Source of the DNA: Bugula neritina
Taxonomy: Eukaryota > Bryozoa > Gymnolaemata > Cheilostomatida > Bugulidae
DNA: 64,000 nt
Assembly (NCBI GenBank): GCA_964035545.1
Contig: OZ037767.1
Coordinates: 4,897,680 to 4,961,679, forward strand
Reading direction: 5' to 3'
Numbering within the stretch: position 1 is the first letter of the stretch; each line of letters starts with the position of its first letter. The position numbers were made by a program, and so were the translations under genes. Positions 12,601 to 27,600 of the stretch are shown in pieces. Under the pieces are notes generated by a model. It had not been told where the DNA came from. It searched no databases and saw nothing but the letters and a program-made list of their open reading frames with translations.

Positions 12601-15600
12601 GTAACATTACTGTGGCTTTTGTTGTGTGACCAGTTGGTGATTTGTGGTTGTGATTTACTTTTCATATTTTTAAAAAAAATCATTATTTAAATTTCTAAAC
12701 CATGTTTCATAAGCAAGGTATTGAAGAACAGTTACAGCTCAGCAATAATTACAGCATTTTTACTACACATTACTCTTGCTTAAATGCCAGGTATGACCTA
12801 CTTGGTAAGGTTTTATACCATCAATTAATAGTTTCCGGAAAGGATAATAAAATCATGGCTAATAATCTTTTTTATCGACTCAAAATATCAGCCCACTGGC
12901 ACCTGTGATGATCTTTATTCGTCAACTTGTTTTTAATCAACAAAATCTGTAACGAATAAATTGATAAAAATTTGATTTCTGTTTCATATCAGGCTTCGTC
13001 TGGTGACCCCCAAGCTTTGTTTTTCTGCCAAGTGATTTTCTACTGCTTATCATTGTGAACACGCAGTCGGTTTATTAATTTTTATTTTAATCTGAAAACT
13101 TTTTTCTCAATCTTTTCAGTATATTAAGTTCAGCAGTTTGATAATCCCATGAATGTGCTTCAGTTTTCTCAGTGATGTCTCCCTTTCAATATCTTTTGTA
13201 GCAATGATATCTACAAAACTAAACATTTCAGTTCAATTATTATAACATTAGTATTTTTGATCAATCTTATGCTTCAACTGCAGAAAAATTCTAAATTACA
13301 AACGAGCTTTATAAGTTCTGATGATTTCTCTATTACCATTTAGTTATTTTATCATAATGATAATTAGGGGCTCCATAGGCTGTTTTTATTTATCTGCAGC
13401 TTGTATCTACTACAAGTGATACCTCACAGGAACCTAGTTTTAGCGATTCTTTATCCAACTCAGAATTGTCCTCTCATGGTAATGAGTTGACTTCAGGAAG
13501 TGGTTTTGAGACCACCAACCATTCAAATACTGATAGTAGTGACTCACTAGCAACTAGCAACTGTTCAACTGAACACTCACGTACTGCTAGTCACTCTCTA
13601 GTAGTCAGTCACTCAACTGACTCACAGTCTTCAGTCATTTCTGCAACTTCTACTGATTCAGACCCGTCCTCACTCACTAGCAGCTCCAAATCTGGTTATG
13701 GTAGTGTCAAACACAAAAGAGAGATAGTTCCATCTATTAAGATAAGCAAACAGAAGCCCACAAAACACTCCTCAGATACGGCTCATAATTCAGAGACATG
13801 TGCTGATAAAGTTGCGCTACCATTGAAATCTAAGCTAAACTCACAGCTAGAAGTGCATGCAGATCTGAACCCTTATGTCTCATGTGGAAAGCAGTCTCTG
13901 TCAAAGATTAGCCAAACTAGGAAAAGTGAATTCAAACACTCTAATAAGGTCTGACTGTTTAGTGTGCATGTCCACCCATCACCACTACTACCACTTTCTC
14001 AACAGCATGTCCCCCCCCCCACCACCAGCACAATCTGAACAGCATGGTCCCCCACTACCACCACTTTTTGAACACCATGGTTCCCAACATCACTACAATC
14101 GCAACAGCATGTTCCAGTTACATTTTAAAGACCGCAGAAGACTACACTGAATATTTATCAGCTGATCCGATGTGCAGCTAGCTAGTTTTGTAGACTACCG
14201 ATGTTTACCTGTTTTGTTAACCCTTAGGACTAGACACAGTTGTAAATACTCTGCTAGTTTTACATATATTATCTATATTATAGTAATGTATAAACTATTT
14301 GTATTCAAACTGACTATAACTGTGAGTAAACTGTGTGTATAATATGTAGGATGCAAGAAGTAAAGCTGGAGGTAAAAAGAAAGGAAAGAGTGTAGAGTCT
14401 ATACCAGGTAAAGAGTTTCTGAACTTTATTTAACCCTTGTTTTCTAACCAGAAGTAATTAGAGGGGAGTTTACCCGAATACTAACATAAATTTATACTAG
14501 TAAACACTAGTGTCCTCCACTTCTATGCATTAGTTTATTACCCAGAGAAAGTGCATTACCTAGAGAAAGTGCATTACCTAGAGAAAGTGCATGTTCTGGG
14601 GAATTTGTATATTTTAAATTCAACAATAGACCCTGAGAGATTCAAATAATTAATTACTTTAATCCTTGTTGACAGTATTTAAAATTGTCAGATTAAGTGA
14701 TGAAATTGAGTGTTTAATAGAATGTTGGGTTGCTAATGCCTGTCGGCTTATGCAAAGTCAGTAGAAATGTTTGGCTACTTGTAGATGATGACACTGAGGC
14801 AGCTGCACCTGTGCTGAGACCAGAGTCAGCGGAGGTTAACCTTCCTGATGACTTTGATAACGAAGAGAAATGGGCCTCATACCCCATGACTCAGGCACAG
14901 AGCGCTTTTACTAAGTATAGACAATATGTGAGTATTTGATGACCTAGGTAATATATGTGAGTAATATAATGCAGGTATATATGTAAGTAATATAATACAG
15001 GTAATATGTGAATAATATTATACAGGTAATATGTAAGTAATATAATTTACAGGTAATTTTTAATTAATATAATACTGGTAATATGTAAGTGACATAATAA
15101 AGGTATTGGGCGAATATTGGTTCTACATATTAGAGACAAGAAGATGACAGTTGTGGAGTGGTATAATTTATACACATTTTATGTTAAGTAATCGGTAGCT
15201 GCAATATTTTCACTTTTTAAAGATAGTATATTTAAGCATTTATAGCTTTAAATATCTTTAGACTCTCACATTGAAACCTGCCTTGTTTCATGCAGCTGAG
15301 ATGCTTCAAGTTATTTTACTATTTGGTTGTGTTTTGTGGGCATGAATGTCTATACATTATGCACTTTTAGTAATAGAATATGGCATGTGTACTAATCTGG
15401 CGGTATACCTGACAATAAATCAGGGGATATTACTTTAATAAAGTGTTACATTTTTTGCGGCGAACTCTCATTAATAATTATTTGGCTGTATGAAGGTTAC
15501 AGGAACACTGCACAGCTATCCTGTACTCACCAGCTTCTGTCTAGACTTCAACAAAGTTGCAGACTGTCTCCTTACTTGTAATTACCAAAAATTCCTCTTT

Positions 15601-18600
15601 TTATTATTAATTACCAGAAAGTGTGTTGTTGTAATTTAGGTCTGATAGAGAAGTGTGGTGTTATACAGTCTTGTTTTGTTTTGCTTTAGACTCATGGGTT
15701 CATCAAAAAGACGGTCACAAGTTTGGAGAAGAGAACAGAGAAGAAGGTGGGTTGTGACCTGGCAGGTTTATATATAGACTGAAGTTTCGTATCATTTCGT
15801 ACACCTGGCACTTGGATTGCTATGAAATATTACAGAATCATAAAATACTTTTTGAGCCAATATGCATAATGGACAATTATGACTGAATGTCCTTCCTAAC
15901 ATCACAAATGGCCTTCACTGGCCTTCAAACCATAAACCTTGTTTAATAAGCCAGTGTTCTAATCACTAGACCACTGCTGCTCCCTTTACACCTCTGGTAA
16001 ACATAAAACTTTATTCATAATCTTAACAGATTAGACAACCCCATATATGTATATATATAATAATAGTATAATTATGTATGTTGCAGGTAAACACCCTGAA
16101 AGGCCAGTTTCACGAACATAAAAGCAAATGGCACTCAGAACGAGCCTTGCTAATAAAGAAAATAGAAGTAGCGCAGAAAATAGTGGGAGAGGCGGAGAAA
16201 GAAGCAGACGGAGTGCTGGCACAGCTGGAAGAGTATGTTGGGGAGACAGAGCAGCAGGTATGACTAACGGTTGCTATGGCAACGTATTTATACTGCAGAT
16301 TACATTCATATATAGAGAGAGGGCTGGTAGTTAGGCGATGTTTAATTGAAATTAATTAGCATTTTAGTGATGTTGTTAATTATTCACAGCACTCTGCTGG
16401 TACTTGTAATTTCCTTTATCATGTTTCTTGGAAAAGCACTATTTTTGGAATATGACAGCTATAAGCTTGTAAATGTTTTCTCTCCAACTACCCAGTATTT
16501 AATGAGAAGATTTAGTGTTATTTACAGCATTGACCTCTTTTATCATCACTCCTTGATTTTCTATAAGCCTATTAGAAGTGATTCATTAATTGCTTTGAGA
16601 GGTTTATGGTGCTAGTCCATGCATCTATTTGATGCTTTAATTAAGCTGCAAATATATGAAACCATTTCAAGTTGGTGCTACGATTGGGTATAAATTTAGA
16701 ACTTTTATCTATTTTCTAGATTTTTGTCAAATTGACAGGGATTTTGTTTTGCACCAGCAAACCTTTGAAATTCAAGACTGTTGGTAAAATATTTTAATAT
16801 TCCGTATGCTATATTAATTAGATTATTTACGGTTCATATTACAGTTTTATATGCCCTAAATGAATTAAATAAGCCAAGTATAAAGCAAAGTAATAATGTG
16901 CAAAGCAGTATAAAAGTATATAAAGCTGTCATGAACTTAATTATATATAGAAATTTTATTTACTAGATCCAATGGTAGTACGAAATAATTTAATTTAATT
17001 TCTGTCAGTCAGTGAACTTTGTTTGAAAAGGCCTTAATTTGCCATGTTGTATGGCAAAGGTCTCTTACTGACTAACTTATTTGTAATTATTTAAGAACAT
17101 GAGTCGACCAATCACAGCTGACACGTGCACTTCTCCGATACCACCACCGCTACTTGTAAGATTTTTGTTGTTAGTTCGTTGTTTTAGTCTTCATCAGACA
17201 TATTTCTACTGTAACATTTTCTTAATTATATAGTCTGCTATTTCAATTTTCTATGACTATATAATTAAACACTAACAATATTTACAGCTTTTCGTGGAAA
17301 TTCTTTCTTTTTTTTGTTACTTTGGTATTGTGTTTTAAAAACATACGAAACAAAGATCGTCTCTAATAAAAAGCAGCCCTGGACTAGATTCTGAGTTTTT
17401 AAAATTGTGGGATTAGAAATTTTTACCTGGAGTCCGAAATGTTTATTAGACATTAAATACAGTTACTTTTGATACCTAATTGAGGAATGTGATAAAAGAC
17501 TTTTACATCTAATTCTCATTGAAAAGACAACTTCAAACTGAAAAGTTCTACTAGTTACTTTCACCAAGTTTTTCATCTCGTCATAATTTCTCACCTGTCA
17601 ACATCAATCGAGTGCTTCTCAAGGAAATAGACTTTAGATGTAAAAAATAATATTATAATCATGATGTGATGAAAGAACGTGCTTAAATGATGCAAAACTA
17701 ATGTGTGTAAATAAGTTGGAACGTTGTGCACTAACAGTTGGCAGGAGTTAATTTTTCTGTTGCATAATTCAGGAGAAAGAAGAAGGAGAAAATGCGCTGA
17801 AAAGACAGGCGCAGGTGTTGGCCGCCAACAAGTCTCCCACTCCAGATCCCACACCTACACCTGATAAAGCATCTGTTCCTTCCCGAGGTGACCTCACTCC
17901 TGAGGTGGAGGTAACTCCTGACGAAGAGTTGCTGCAGCAGACGGATGATGCAAAGGTAAGACAACTACTAACAGAATGGTGTGTTCTTAGAAAACTGCAA
18001 ATTAGATCTTTACACTAGGGGCTTTATTTTGTCCAATGAGCTGTCTATTAGCTTAGAAATTTATATTCTTATTTCTTTCATTAGTGGAGCTTGTTTTAAC
18101 TAGCATTGGTTCTTTACAAATACTCTTTGAAATGTAAATCAATGTAACTAATTGTACAAATTATTATTTGGACATTTTGCTTGCCATATTTTTTCACTTC
18201 TGTATATTATTTGCTGCAATGTATCTTTTTCTTCTCCTATGAATGTTGCTTTCAAATGCTAGCCCTTATTCTTGCTTGCTGTATAAATGACAGAGCTTAA
18301 GGCAGGAGTCTGAGGCGTCCCCTACCGTGCCTCTCATGCAGGTGATGGGGTCTAATGGGGTGATAGATCAAACAGACTTTGTTGATCCGTCTCCCAAAGT
18401 TGAGACTTATGATCCTAGTCTAGAATTTGATCATATCACGCCTCTAAGATCTCAGGCTACACCTTTAGTGTCTGAGGCTACGCCTGGTAAAACTGATGAA
18501 GAGGTATTTTTGCACAGAGTGGTTGTTTCCAAAATCAAAACTTTATAGCTGTACTATTGAAGTCACAGTTTAGTGTCCTAATCGCACGCCAATACCTACA

Positions 18601-21600
18601 CTTTGTTATAATACACAGTCTACTCATTGTGTTTAACAAGCACCACATATTCACATTCACATATTCTACTAACAGATGTGTATGCTATTTCCTATACTGT
18701 ACATTGTCATGTTAGAGTTGTCCATTCTCTTTTCATTCCGCATTACTTCCTTGCTACTTCTTTTTGTATGTTATATGATAAGTCCTAGTCAGCCTCTAAA
18801 CATAAACAAAATGCTGCATTTCCTTGTAAATAGTGGATCATTATAACTGTAACATATATCATGTTGAATATGGTTATACACTCTAAATTATATGTTTACT
18901 TTGATTTTTAGGCAGAGTTGAAGAGTCGAGATGGCCAGGTAAGAAAATAGTTGAATATAATAAATTATTAAACTTGTTAAATTGTTGAGCTCTCAGTATT
19001 TACAATTAATTATAACTTTACTCTTTGGAAAATGCATCAAACTTCATGTCATCTGCTTTTAAACAATTATTTAGTTCAGATTGTAAAAGAGTTGTCTTCT
19101 TTTTAAAGTATCTGATCTGCAATAATAACTATTATTGTACTGGTGAAACGCAGGCAGTTATTTCTAGTTGGTTCTAAAATTTTATTTGAAATGCAAATAT
19201 TCTTGTAAATTAGACACTAATTACAGTGCATTAACCTTTTTTCTGTTTTAGATGTGTGTTTTATAGACTGTGAAGTGCTAATTTTTCAAATTTACTATTT
19301 TAAGTAATATGTATAGTCTGCTTGATATTTTGTACAATATCTAATTAGGATGACTTTTAGAATTTATAGATATTTGTTTGCTGCATTTCTTTTGCTAAAT
19401 ATTTTCTACAGTCGGCAGCGTCAACTAGTAGAAAAGGTCGAAGGTCAGTAACATTTAATGAGGATGTTTCCGACATCAAGCGATTATCTTCTCGGGAGTC
19501 GTCTGTTTTATCAAATCGACATCAGATTTTTGAGCGAGTGATTTCGAACATCAAAAACATGATGGCCGAGGACAGCTTGGATGTGGTTCAGCAGAATGCG
19601 CTGGCTTTACTCCGGAAATCTTTCAGTGCAGACGTAGAGGAAGTGGAGAGTGGTGAGCACTCGCTTGCCATGTTCAGTTTGGCCTCCCAGATCTCTGCCG
19701 AGTCGGTTTACCTGGGCTATAAGCCAGATAGTCTGTTCTCTACTATTCTCTCGATGTACTACCGGGCCGTGGAAGAGTATAGCCTCAGTACCAGCAAGCC
19801 GTCTGCGGATGATGACTCATCCGGTCCCGTTATTAGCGATCTGACTAAACTGTTGGCTGCAGAACACGCAAAGTCTCCTGGAGTTGTCTTCAAGGTTTGT
19901 TAGTGTTTCCGTGGAGATGCTGTCACGGTCTGCTTTGTGTCTTCCTTCTTCGGTTCACATAAATGTATTAGTTTGCCGTTTTGTGATCTTTTGTTGTATT
20001 TGTTGTGCTTATGGTGAATTATGTTTGGGAAGTTTTGTGGCCTGTGTTCTTGTGTTATTTATGTTGTCTTGTCTGGTTGTCTAGTCTGACGCCCCGCAGC
20101 GTTTCTCTCCAGAATTTGATGAAACGGACTCGGCTAAAGTTCGGTTCGCGTCTGCAAGCGAATCACTTCCTCCCAAGACCTCTACAACTAATAGTTCTGC
20201 AACTGCTCAAAGGACTCCTGCAGAGTCCGAACTTGAGGTAGAGGTCGTGTTACGCTTCCTCTAACAGCTGACTCAAAGCTTGAGTGAAGATAAACTCGTC
20301 TACATCTTGAGTGTGTTTGAACTACAAAGCAGCAAACTCATTGCAGTCGCTAGCAGCTTTGCACGAAATAATCTTACAGTGTGTTTTAGCAAATTAAACG
20401 GTCATATGGCATACCAACGTTACATGCTCAACACATTATGCTAAGTAACGGCAGCGTGACTTGGTGTATATGTGACTTTATAACAGCTTCGTGTGACTAA
20501 CATTTAAATAAAGCAGTGTAACATATTGTATATCAGATTTCAGTTCTAGTGTGCATATAACTGTAGATTTGTTGTTTGTGGAAATATTTTTATCCTTATA
20601 TGTTGAGGTTTTGTGTGTTTTGCTTTATGCTTTGTCTAAAATAGGCATACCCTCATATGCTCTGTTTGCTGTGCTCATTTGTTTTATTGCAAATTAAAAT
20701 TTTAATTTTAATCTACTAGTTCAGTTTGATACTAATGTAAACAAATTTTATTTTACTAAAGCAAAAAATGTCATTAGGTTTTCAATTCTCAAAAGCCATA
20801 GGAATAGCAAAAGTTGCATATTATTGCCTATACTCATTTTTCATAATGACACTAACAATACTTTAGCAAAACTTGAACTTGTGGCTATAAACAGTAATAG
20901 TTTGAGATATTTAGAGTAATACTTTTGCTTCTAGAATGACAAAGCTGAGAGTGGTAGATCTACGCCCCACTCTCGCTTCTCCAATAGGTTTAGAACTAAC
21001 TTAGAAATAACTAAACAGACAATGGCTGAGAGAAGATCTACCAGCCCCCGGATTGTTGTGCCGGACAAAGCCAGCTTTGAAGATGCCGAACTAGATGAAA
21101 ATGCAGAGTTGGATTTTGACGAGCCAAGTAAGGAGTTTATAAATAATCAGAAAAGCTAAAAACAATGGTTGATGTTTGGGGAGGGGGGCATGTCGCACCT
21201 CTTCGTATCTTATAGCTAATCACTGGCTATAGGAATTTTGTGAACCAGGCTAGTTGGTAAATTGCTAGAAGCAGCACCAAGTTGGTGGTTACAGAAAGCA
21301 TGAGTTCAGGGGGGGGGGGGTGAGTTTGAAGTTTGAGCAATGATGTGTATACAAATACTGTACTCAATAACCCCAATTTAGTGCTGCTTCTAGCAATATT
21401 CAGCTAGTTATGGTTAAAAGTTGTTCATTTCTTGCATTTACAACTAACATGAAGTAGTGGCTATCTTTTAAAAGTCAACATTCGGACACCAGTTTGTTTG
21501 TTTTTATATAATGTTTGTTTACAGTGTTGTTGTAATTATGTTGGTTGAATCACATTCTAAAACTACATTGTAGAAATGAACAGAAGTACGTCTATAGGCA

Positions 21601-24600
21601 GCAGTTTGAATGCAGTGGCAGCAGATAGTGGATCTGTGGCTAAGTCTGCTGCCAGAAGTGGAACTCAGACTGGGTTCAGTAGTTCCAAGACAGCATATTC
21701 TTCTGTTGACCCTTCAGTTCCCGGAGCACAAACCATGGTCTGTTGAAAACTAAGTTTGCTAATCTGGTTTTGAGATAGGCTGCTACTACAAGCAGTAATG
21801 TATCAGTTGTATTGTTGTGTAGGTAGTTTAGATGTGTAGGTAGTTTAGATGTGTAGGTAGTTTAGATGTGTAGGTAGTTCAAATATATCAACAATGCACA
21901 TAAATAGGTAAACATACCTCTAAGTAGAACAGAATGTGTAGGTAAAAGGACAACCTGTAACAGCAAAGATGTAGGAGCTACTAACATGTTGGTAGAGCAA
22001 ATGTATATACCGCGTAGGTGTATAGGTAATGAAAATGCTATAAGTTACTACAATTGTATAGTTAATGCAGATGTGTAAAAGATGCCAACTATAGGTGATA
22101 CATGTGTCAATAGTCATAGTACAGGACCAGTTGTAATGGGCAATAAAATAGAGTGCAATGGAAACTGTGTAACCCAACTATATTCTATTCAAATTAAGAT
22201 TACATTGCAAATCTTGAAATACACAAAAGACTTGCAAAATATACTCAGCTGTATTCCCTCAAATGATTTGAAAAAAATTTAGTCCTGCAGCATAACTATA
22301 TTTTACAGTAGCAAAATTTCATGAAAAAATATAAATTAAAAATAAGTAATTTGTTTTAAAAACATGTGTTGCTACTAGACAAAACCTGGTTGCAAACACG
22401 CTAGATGACAGCCCAATGGTTGGATATTATTTTCTATCTGTCTATGTATCCTTGTTAGACACCGCATGCTCCAAGTCTGTATGAGAAAGGGACGTCTATA
22501 ACCCCCCTCTCTGTAGCTGATAGACCCACCAGCTACTCTGTGACCAGATCTCCTGGAGAACTTGTGTCTAGGTAAGCATATACTGTCTCTTATTGGACAA
22601 ACAACTCCTAATTTTTTCACGTATCAATGATACTGCTGTATATAATTCAAATTAAGGCAGTTATTTCTATACCGTAAAAAAACTTACTTAAAGTATCCTA
22701 ACATATTTGTACCTGCAACATGTTTTACCTGCATAGCCTTAGTAACATTATCTCTGAGAACAACGAGGATGATGTCCCGCCAAGGTATAGTCTGTACAAT
22801 GTTTATCGGTTCACCTGTTGACATCAATGTATTTAGTTCTCTAACAAACGTTAATGCTTTACATTTGTTTAAAGTTACTTTTAAATTGATTAAGACATGT
22901 AACATTATACCCTCAGTTTCTTCATGTGCTAAATTATATATCTACGCATGTACATATATAGTTGTTTGTGTGATACAGAAATGTCTTTATGTTATAACGG
23001 GAAGAGTGTCGGCTTTTATACTAACAATCATTTGAAACTTTGATCTGAAGTGTATTTTTTAGTAGTATATATTATGTTTGTCTATAAATTAAGCTGTGAG
23101 CACCATGGTAATGTTTGTAGTAAATTTGTATTGAAACTTATATGTAACAAGTATTGATGTTAATGGAGCCTTCATCTTTGAGAGAGAGTAAAGTTCAGTC
23201 TTGTATTACAGTGAAGCTGCTACACATTTCCCTGGTGAACCACTTGTTACAGAGTACCTGAAGTTGTACAGCTCTGTTCTGGCTTTTAAAGACGGTTTGG
23301 CCAAGATACTGTTAGATAAAGGTATAGCACCTTGTCTTCACTTCTGTCATATGTATTATATATATAAGGCCGGTGACATTTAGATATAACCATGCAAGCA
23401 ACAATCTTTTATCTTAATGTAATCTATAAACCAATAAATTCAATGCCAATTTCAACCTTTGGTTATTTCCCTGTGCATTCAGGGCATAACGTTGAGAATA
23501 GTTGTCAATTTTTGTAAAACTTTAACCTAAAAAATAAACAAATTTAGGCATATAATAATGCAATAGTGGATGATGGCAAAGCACTTTAATAAGCAACCTG
23601 ACAACTGTATTACGTAGAGTTACTGAATAAACTAAATGTAGTTATCATGTTATAACAAACTATTAGTTCAGCCGGGAGTTGCTTTCTTTATCATAAAAAT
23701 CCATTGCGAGTTTAATCTTTACCAGATATGATGTCATCTAGCCAAGTGTTGTCGGAACTTGAAGCTAAACACGTCGACATTTCTCGACCAATCATTCCTC
23801 AGATTGAGGAGCTGAACCAATCATGTGCTCAGTTACTTGACGACTGCGGACTAGTTGTTTCGGATGCTCTCACAGCTGCTTTCAGAGAGGTACGACCAAT
23901 CATAGACTATGTTTCAATTTGAATCAATCCAATAGGCTAACTTCTGCCTCAGTTTAATGCATTAGAATCTAAACTAATTTCTTTTAAATGTCATCCCATG
24001 GTTTATATTTGTTTATACAACTAGAGTAAAATTAATTACTTTAAACTGCAATGCTTTTTATTGTACTGTTGTATATAATCACTGCAATAGGCTATTAGTT
24101 TGAGACCAGATCCCTTATACTGATATATAACATGTAGTTGAACTGTATTTGAGAAGTTGTATTGAAGTTTAAAGTTCAGTATTTATCCAGTGTGATATTT
24201 AACATAATATGTACAGGGAGTGAACGCAGCAAGGGTGCACCCTGCTCAATTGAGCATGGCACTAAAGAAATGGGTGAGAGTTTTCTCCACATGCTGAAGC
24301 TTGTTATTGGTTTATTCAAATCGAACTAATTTACAGCATTTGCTAAAAGTGGTCGCTGCCACAACATGAACTTGGAAATTTTGTACTATTTGTCTGTTCA
24401 GTGTAATATGGACGACTAGCAAAGTCTAGATTCTAGAAGTTTCTGCTGCTTTTGTCTAAACCAATACACAAACTTCATAACCCCTTTTTATAGAATTCAT
24501 TGTTTTGCTATTTTTCCTATGAAATCGCTGATGCATATTTCAACTTGCTTTTTTCTCTGAAACAGGATGTATTCTTGAATGTATATTTCCATACATTGCT

Positions 24601-27600
24601 CCTCTTGGAACCACATTTTTAGACAATTGGCTTTTGAACTGCTAGTCAGATTATTATCAAGTTTAATAATTTTAAATATGTCTTATAGAGTGAATAATGG
24701 ACAAGTTACAGACATATTCGCTTATTTCAACTCGTTGCTTGCAGCAAAATATTATGCCACACCCCTATCCTTCTTGGTTATATTACTGCTTACATTTTAT
24801 CATTTACCACAACAAGCTCTGGATTGATTTCTCACCAAAATTTATATTTGTTCAACTTCTATCAGAGATACATTGTTATTGTATTCTTCAGGTTATTGCA
24901 TGGAATTTTATAGTTTATATTGCTGATAGTATACACATGATCTGGTGGTTACTGCATTTTCCTAATCAATCTTTTCACTTATCAAATCTCTACATAGTTT
25001 TTTTTCTGGAATTTTCCACACACGTCTCAGTCAGACATGGAATTTGTTATTGAAACAAACTCACTTTTGAGATATTAATGTTGAATTTTATTGTTTTGAA
25101 GATACAAAAGTTTTATTCTCTTTGTGAAAATTGATCCAATTTTTTAAAATTAGTACTACAAAGTAACAGACATAGAATTACTTTAAAAAATCCTGTTTGT
25201 AGTTCCATTCATAAAAATATCTTGTCTATATTACATTTCTACTACTGGGATTTTAGCTAAATTATTGTCATTTTTTATTAACAAACCATTTGGTTTTTTC
25301 CATGTAACGGATTGATACATAACATACGCTACTAATATTTATCTATATTTTAAAACTAAGCTAAATTACTATTCTAAATTATTCTTGCAGCTTTGGGTAA
25401 CAATTACTTACAATGCTCAACATCCTTTACTTTTACCTGCTAGTTTGGTATTTCTAGGACTATAACGTATCATCAGTAGTGTCTGGCGTCACTTCTTACG
25501 TGGGTGGAATCAGGTCAAGGTCAGGAAGTTACGGAATGGCTCCCGCCCCGCCCACTACCAGCCCGTCAAACAAACGGAAGCTCTCTCCTGGTATTAAGAA
25601 CACAACTCCACTCAGTGTTGCCCGTCACACACCCGCTGACACAGCCAGCTTCTCTGAGCTGCAGCAGACTCTACGCAAACTGTAAGCTGGTTTCTTATTG
25701 GTTGTTACAATAAAGAGGTCAATATTTGAGTTAACTTGTTATAATGTAAGGTTCAACAACTCCCATGTGGGTATGCTTGCTCAGGCTGGCTGCACAGTAG
25801 CTTAGGAAAAGGCACATTGTTTACATTTACAAACATCATGTGTTTGCAAGTTATATGTAGTGTTCTAAGATTTCTATTCATGAGTATTTTTGTGCGCAGC
25901 TGTTAAAAACATGTCTAAGAGGACTTGTTGGATTATGACTGCTGATTGCTTCGGCAAATTTTTAATATAAAGTAAGAAATGGAAATAAAATTTTTAAAAT
26001 CATAATTTTGTTGGTTGGTTTTAAAACCTTTTCATAATGCTTTTAGTGTAATGCTGTGTTGTATTTTATACTAAAGTTATCTGGGGTTTTTTTCAGCACA
26101 CACAAAATAGTACATTTATTTTGAAAATTTTTTCTAATTTATGTAAGACTCAAGAAGCATTTTCACATACCTGCATAAGCATGTCTCTAATAATCAAAAG
26201 TACATTTTTAAATCCTTCTAGACAAGAAGATTTCGATGTTGAAGTACAAAATCATCAGGATGATGTCAAGTGAGTGTTTCATGTGCCCTTAAATCTATAT
26301 CTCTATGGCTAAATTTTTTTAATACATTTTATTTTCTGTCATTCAAAAATAAACAATAGCCACTATGTTATACTCATTATATATTTAGTTTTACTCATTA
26401 TACTGTCTACTCTATATTCAAGTCATTACACTGTCTACTCTATTCTCAAGTCATTACACTGTCTACTCTATATTCAAGTCATTACACTGTCTACTCTATA
26501 TTCAAGTTATTACATTGTCTACTCTATATTCAAGTCATTACACTGTCTACTCTATATTCAAGTCATTACACTGTCTACTCTATATTCAAGTCAATACACT
26601 GTCTACTCTATATTCAAGTCATTACATTGTCTACTCTATATTCAAGTCATTACACTGCCTACTCTATATTCAAGTCATTACACTGTCTACTCTATATTCA
26701 AGTCATTACACTGTCTACTCTATATTCAAGTCATTACACTGTCTACTCTATATTCAAGTCATTACACTGCCTACTCTATATTCAAGTCATTACACTGTCT
26801 ACTCTATACTCAAGTCATTACACTGCCTACTCTATATTCAAGTCATTACACTGTCTACTCTATATTCAAGTCATTACACTGTCTACTCTATATTCAAGTC
26901 ATTACATTGTCTACTCTATACTCAAGTCATTACACTGTCTACTCTATATTCAAGTCATTACACTGTCTACTCTATACTCAAGTCATTACACTGCCTACTC
27001 TATATTCAAGTCATTACACTGTCTACTCTATATTCAAGTCATTACACTGTCTACTCTACATTCAAGTCATGACACTGTCTACTATATATTTTCAGTCATA
27101 ACACAGCCATGGTGATGGAGCTACAGGACACTGTTGCAGAACTGAGAAGAGAGCTGGCGATAGTGAAGGAGCAGGCTGAAGCAAGAGAGTCTGCAGAGCA
27201 AGCTAGTGTATGTCTAAGTGGTGGTTGTGGTGGTGGTTGTGGTGGTGGTGGTGGCAGAGGTGGTGGTGGCAGAGGTGGTGGTGGCAGAGGTGGTGGTGGT
27301 ATAACTATAGTTTAATGTAATAGTAAAACTTGTCGGAGTGTATAGAAAGTTTTATTATAAATTTTCATATATTTATTTTATTTCCCACTCACGTATAGCA
27401 AGTTGACTTTATTTTGAAATTTTAAATTGTTTTTTATGTTGTATTAAATTGTTGACCTTTTGTCCATAAGAATATAGCTTTTCACATTCAATGGAATCTT
27501 TTGTCGAATTGGCAGCACTTAGCAGCAAGAATTTGACACTTTTAGTTTAAATGCTATTATGTTGGTTCATGGGGCAGTCAAGGTTTACTAACACAATAAT

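Noticed and set aside
13875-14150. Open frame with a His/Pro-rich repeat
   Set aside because: It overlaps a supported exon in another frame, then runs through an imperfect tandem repeat; composition explains it.
26515-27115. Three overlapping open frames of 64-185 codons with a repeating Ser-His-Tyr peptide
   Set aside because: They exist only because the 28-bp array unit has no stop and its length is not a multiple of three; the same peptide cycles through all frames.
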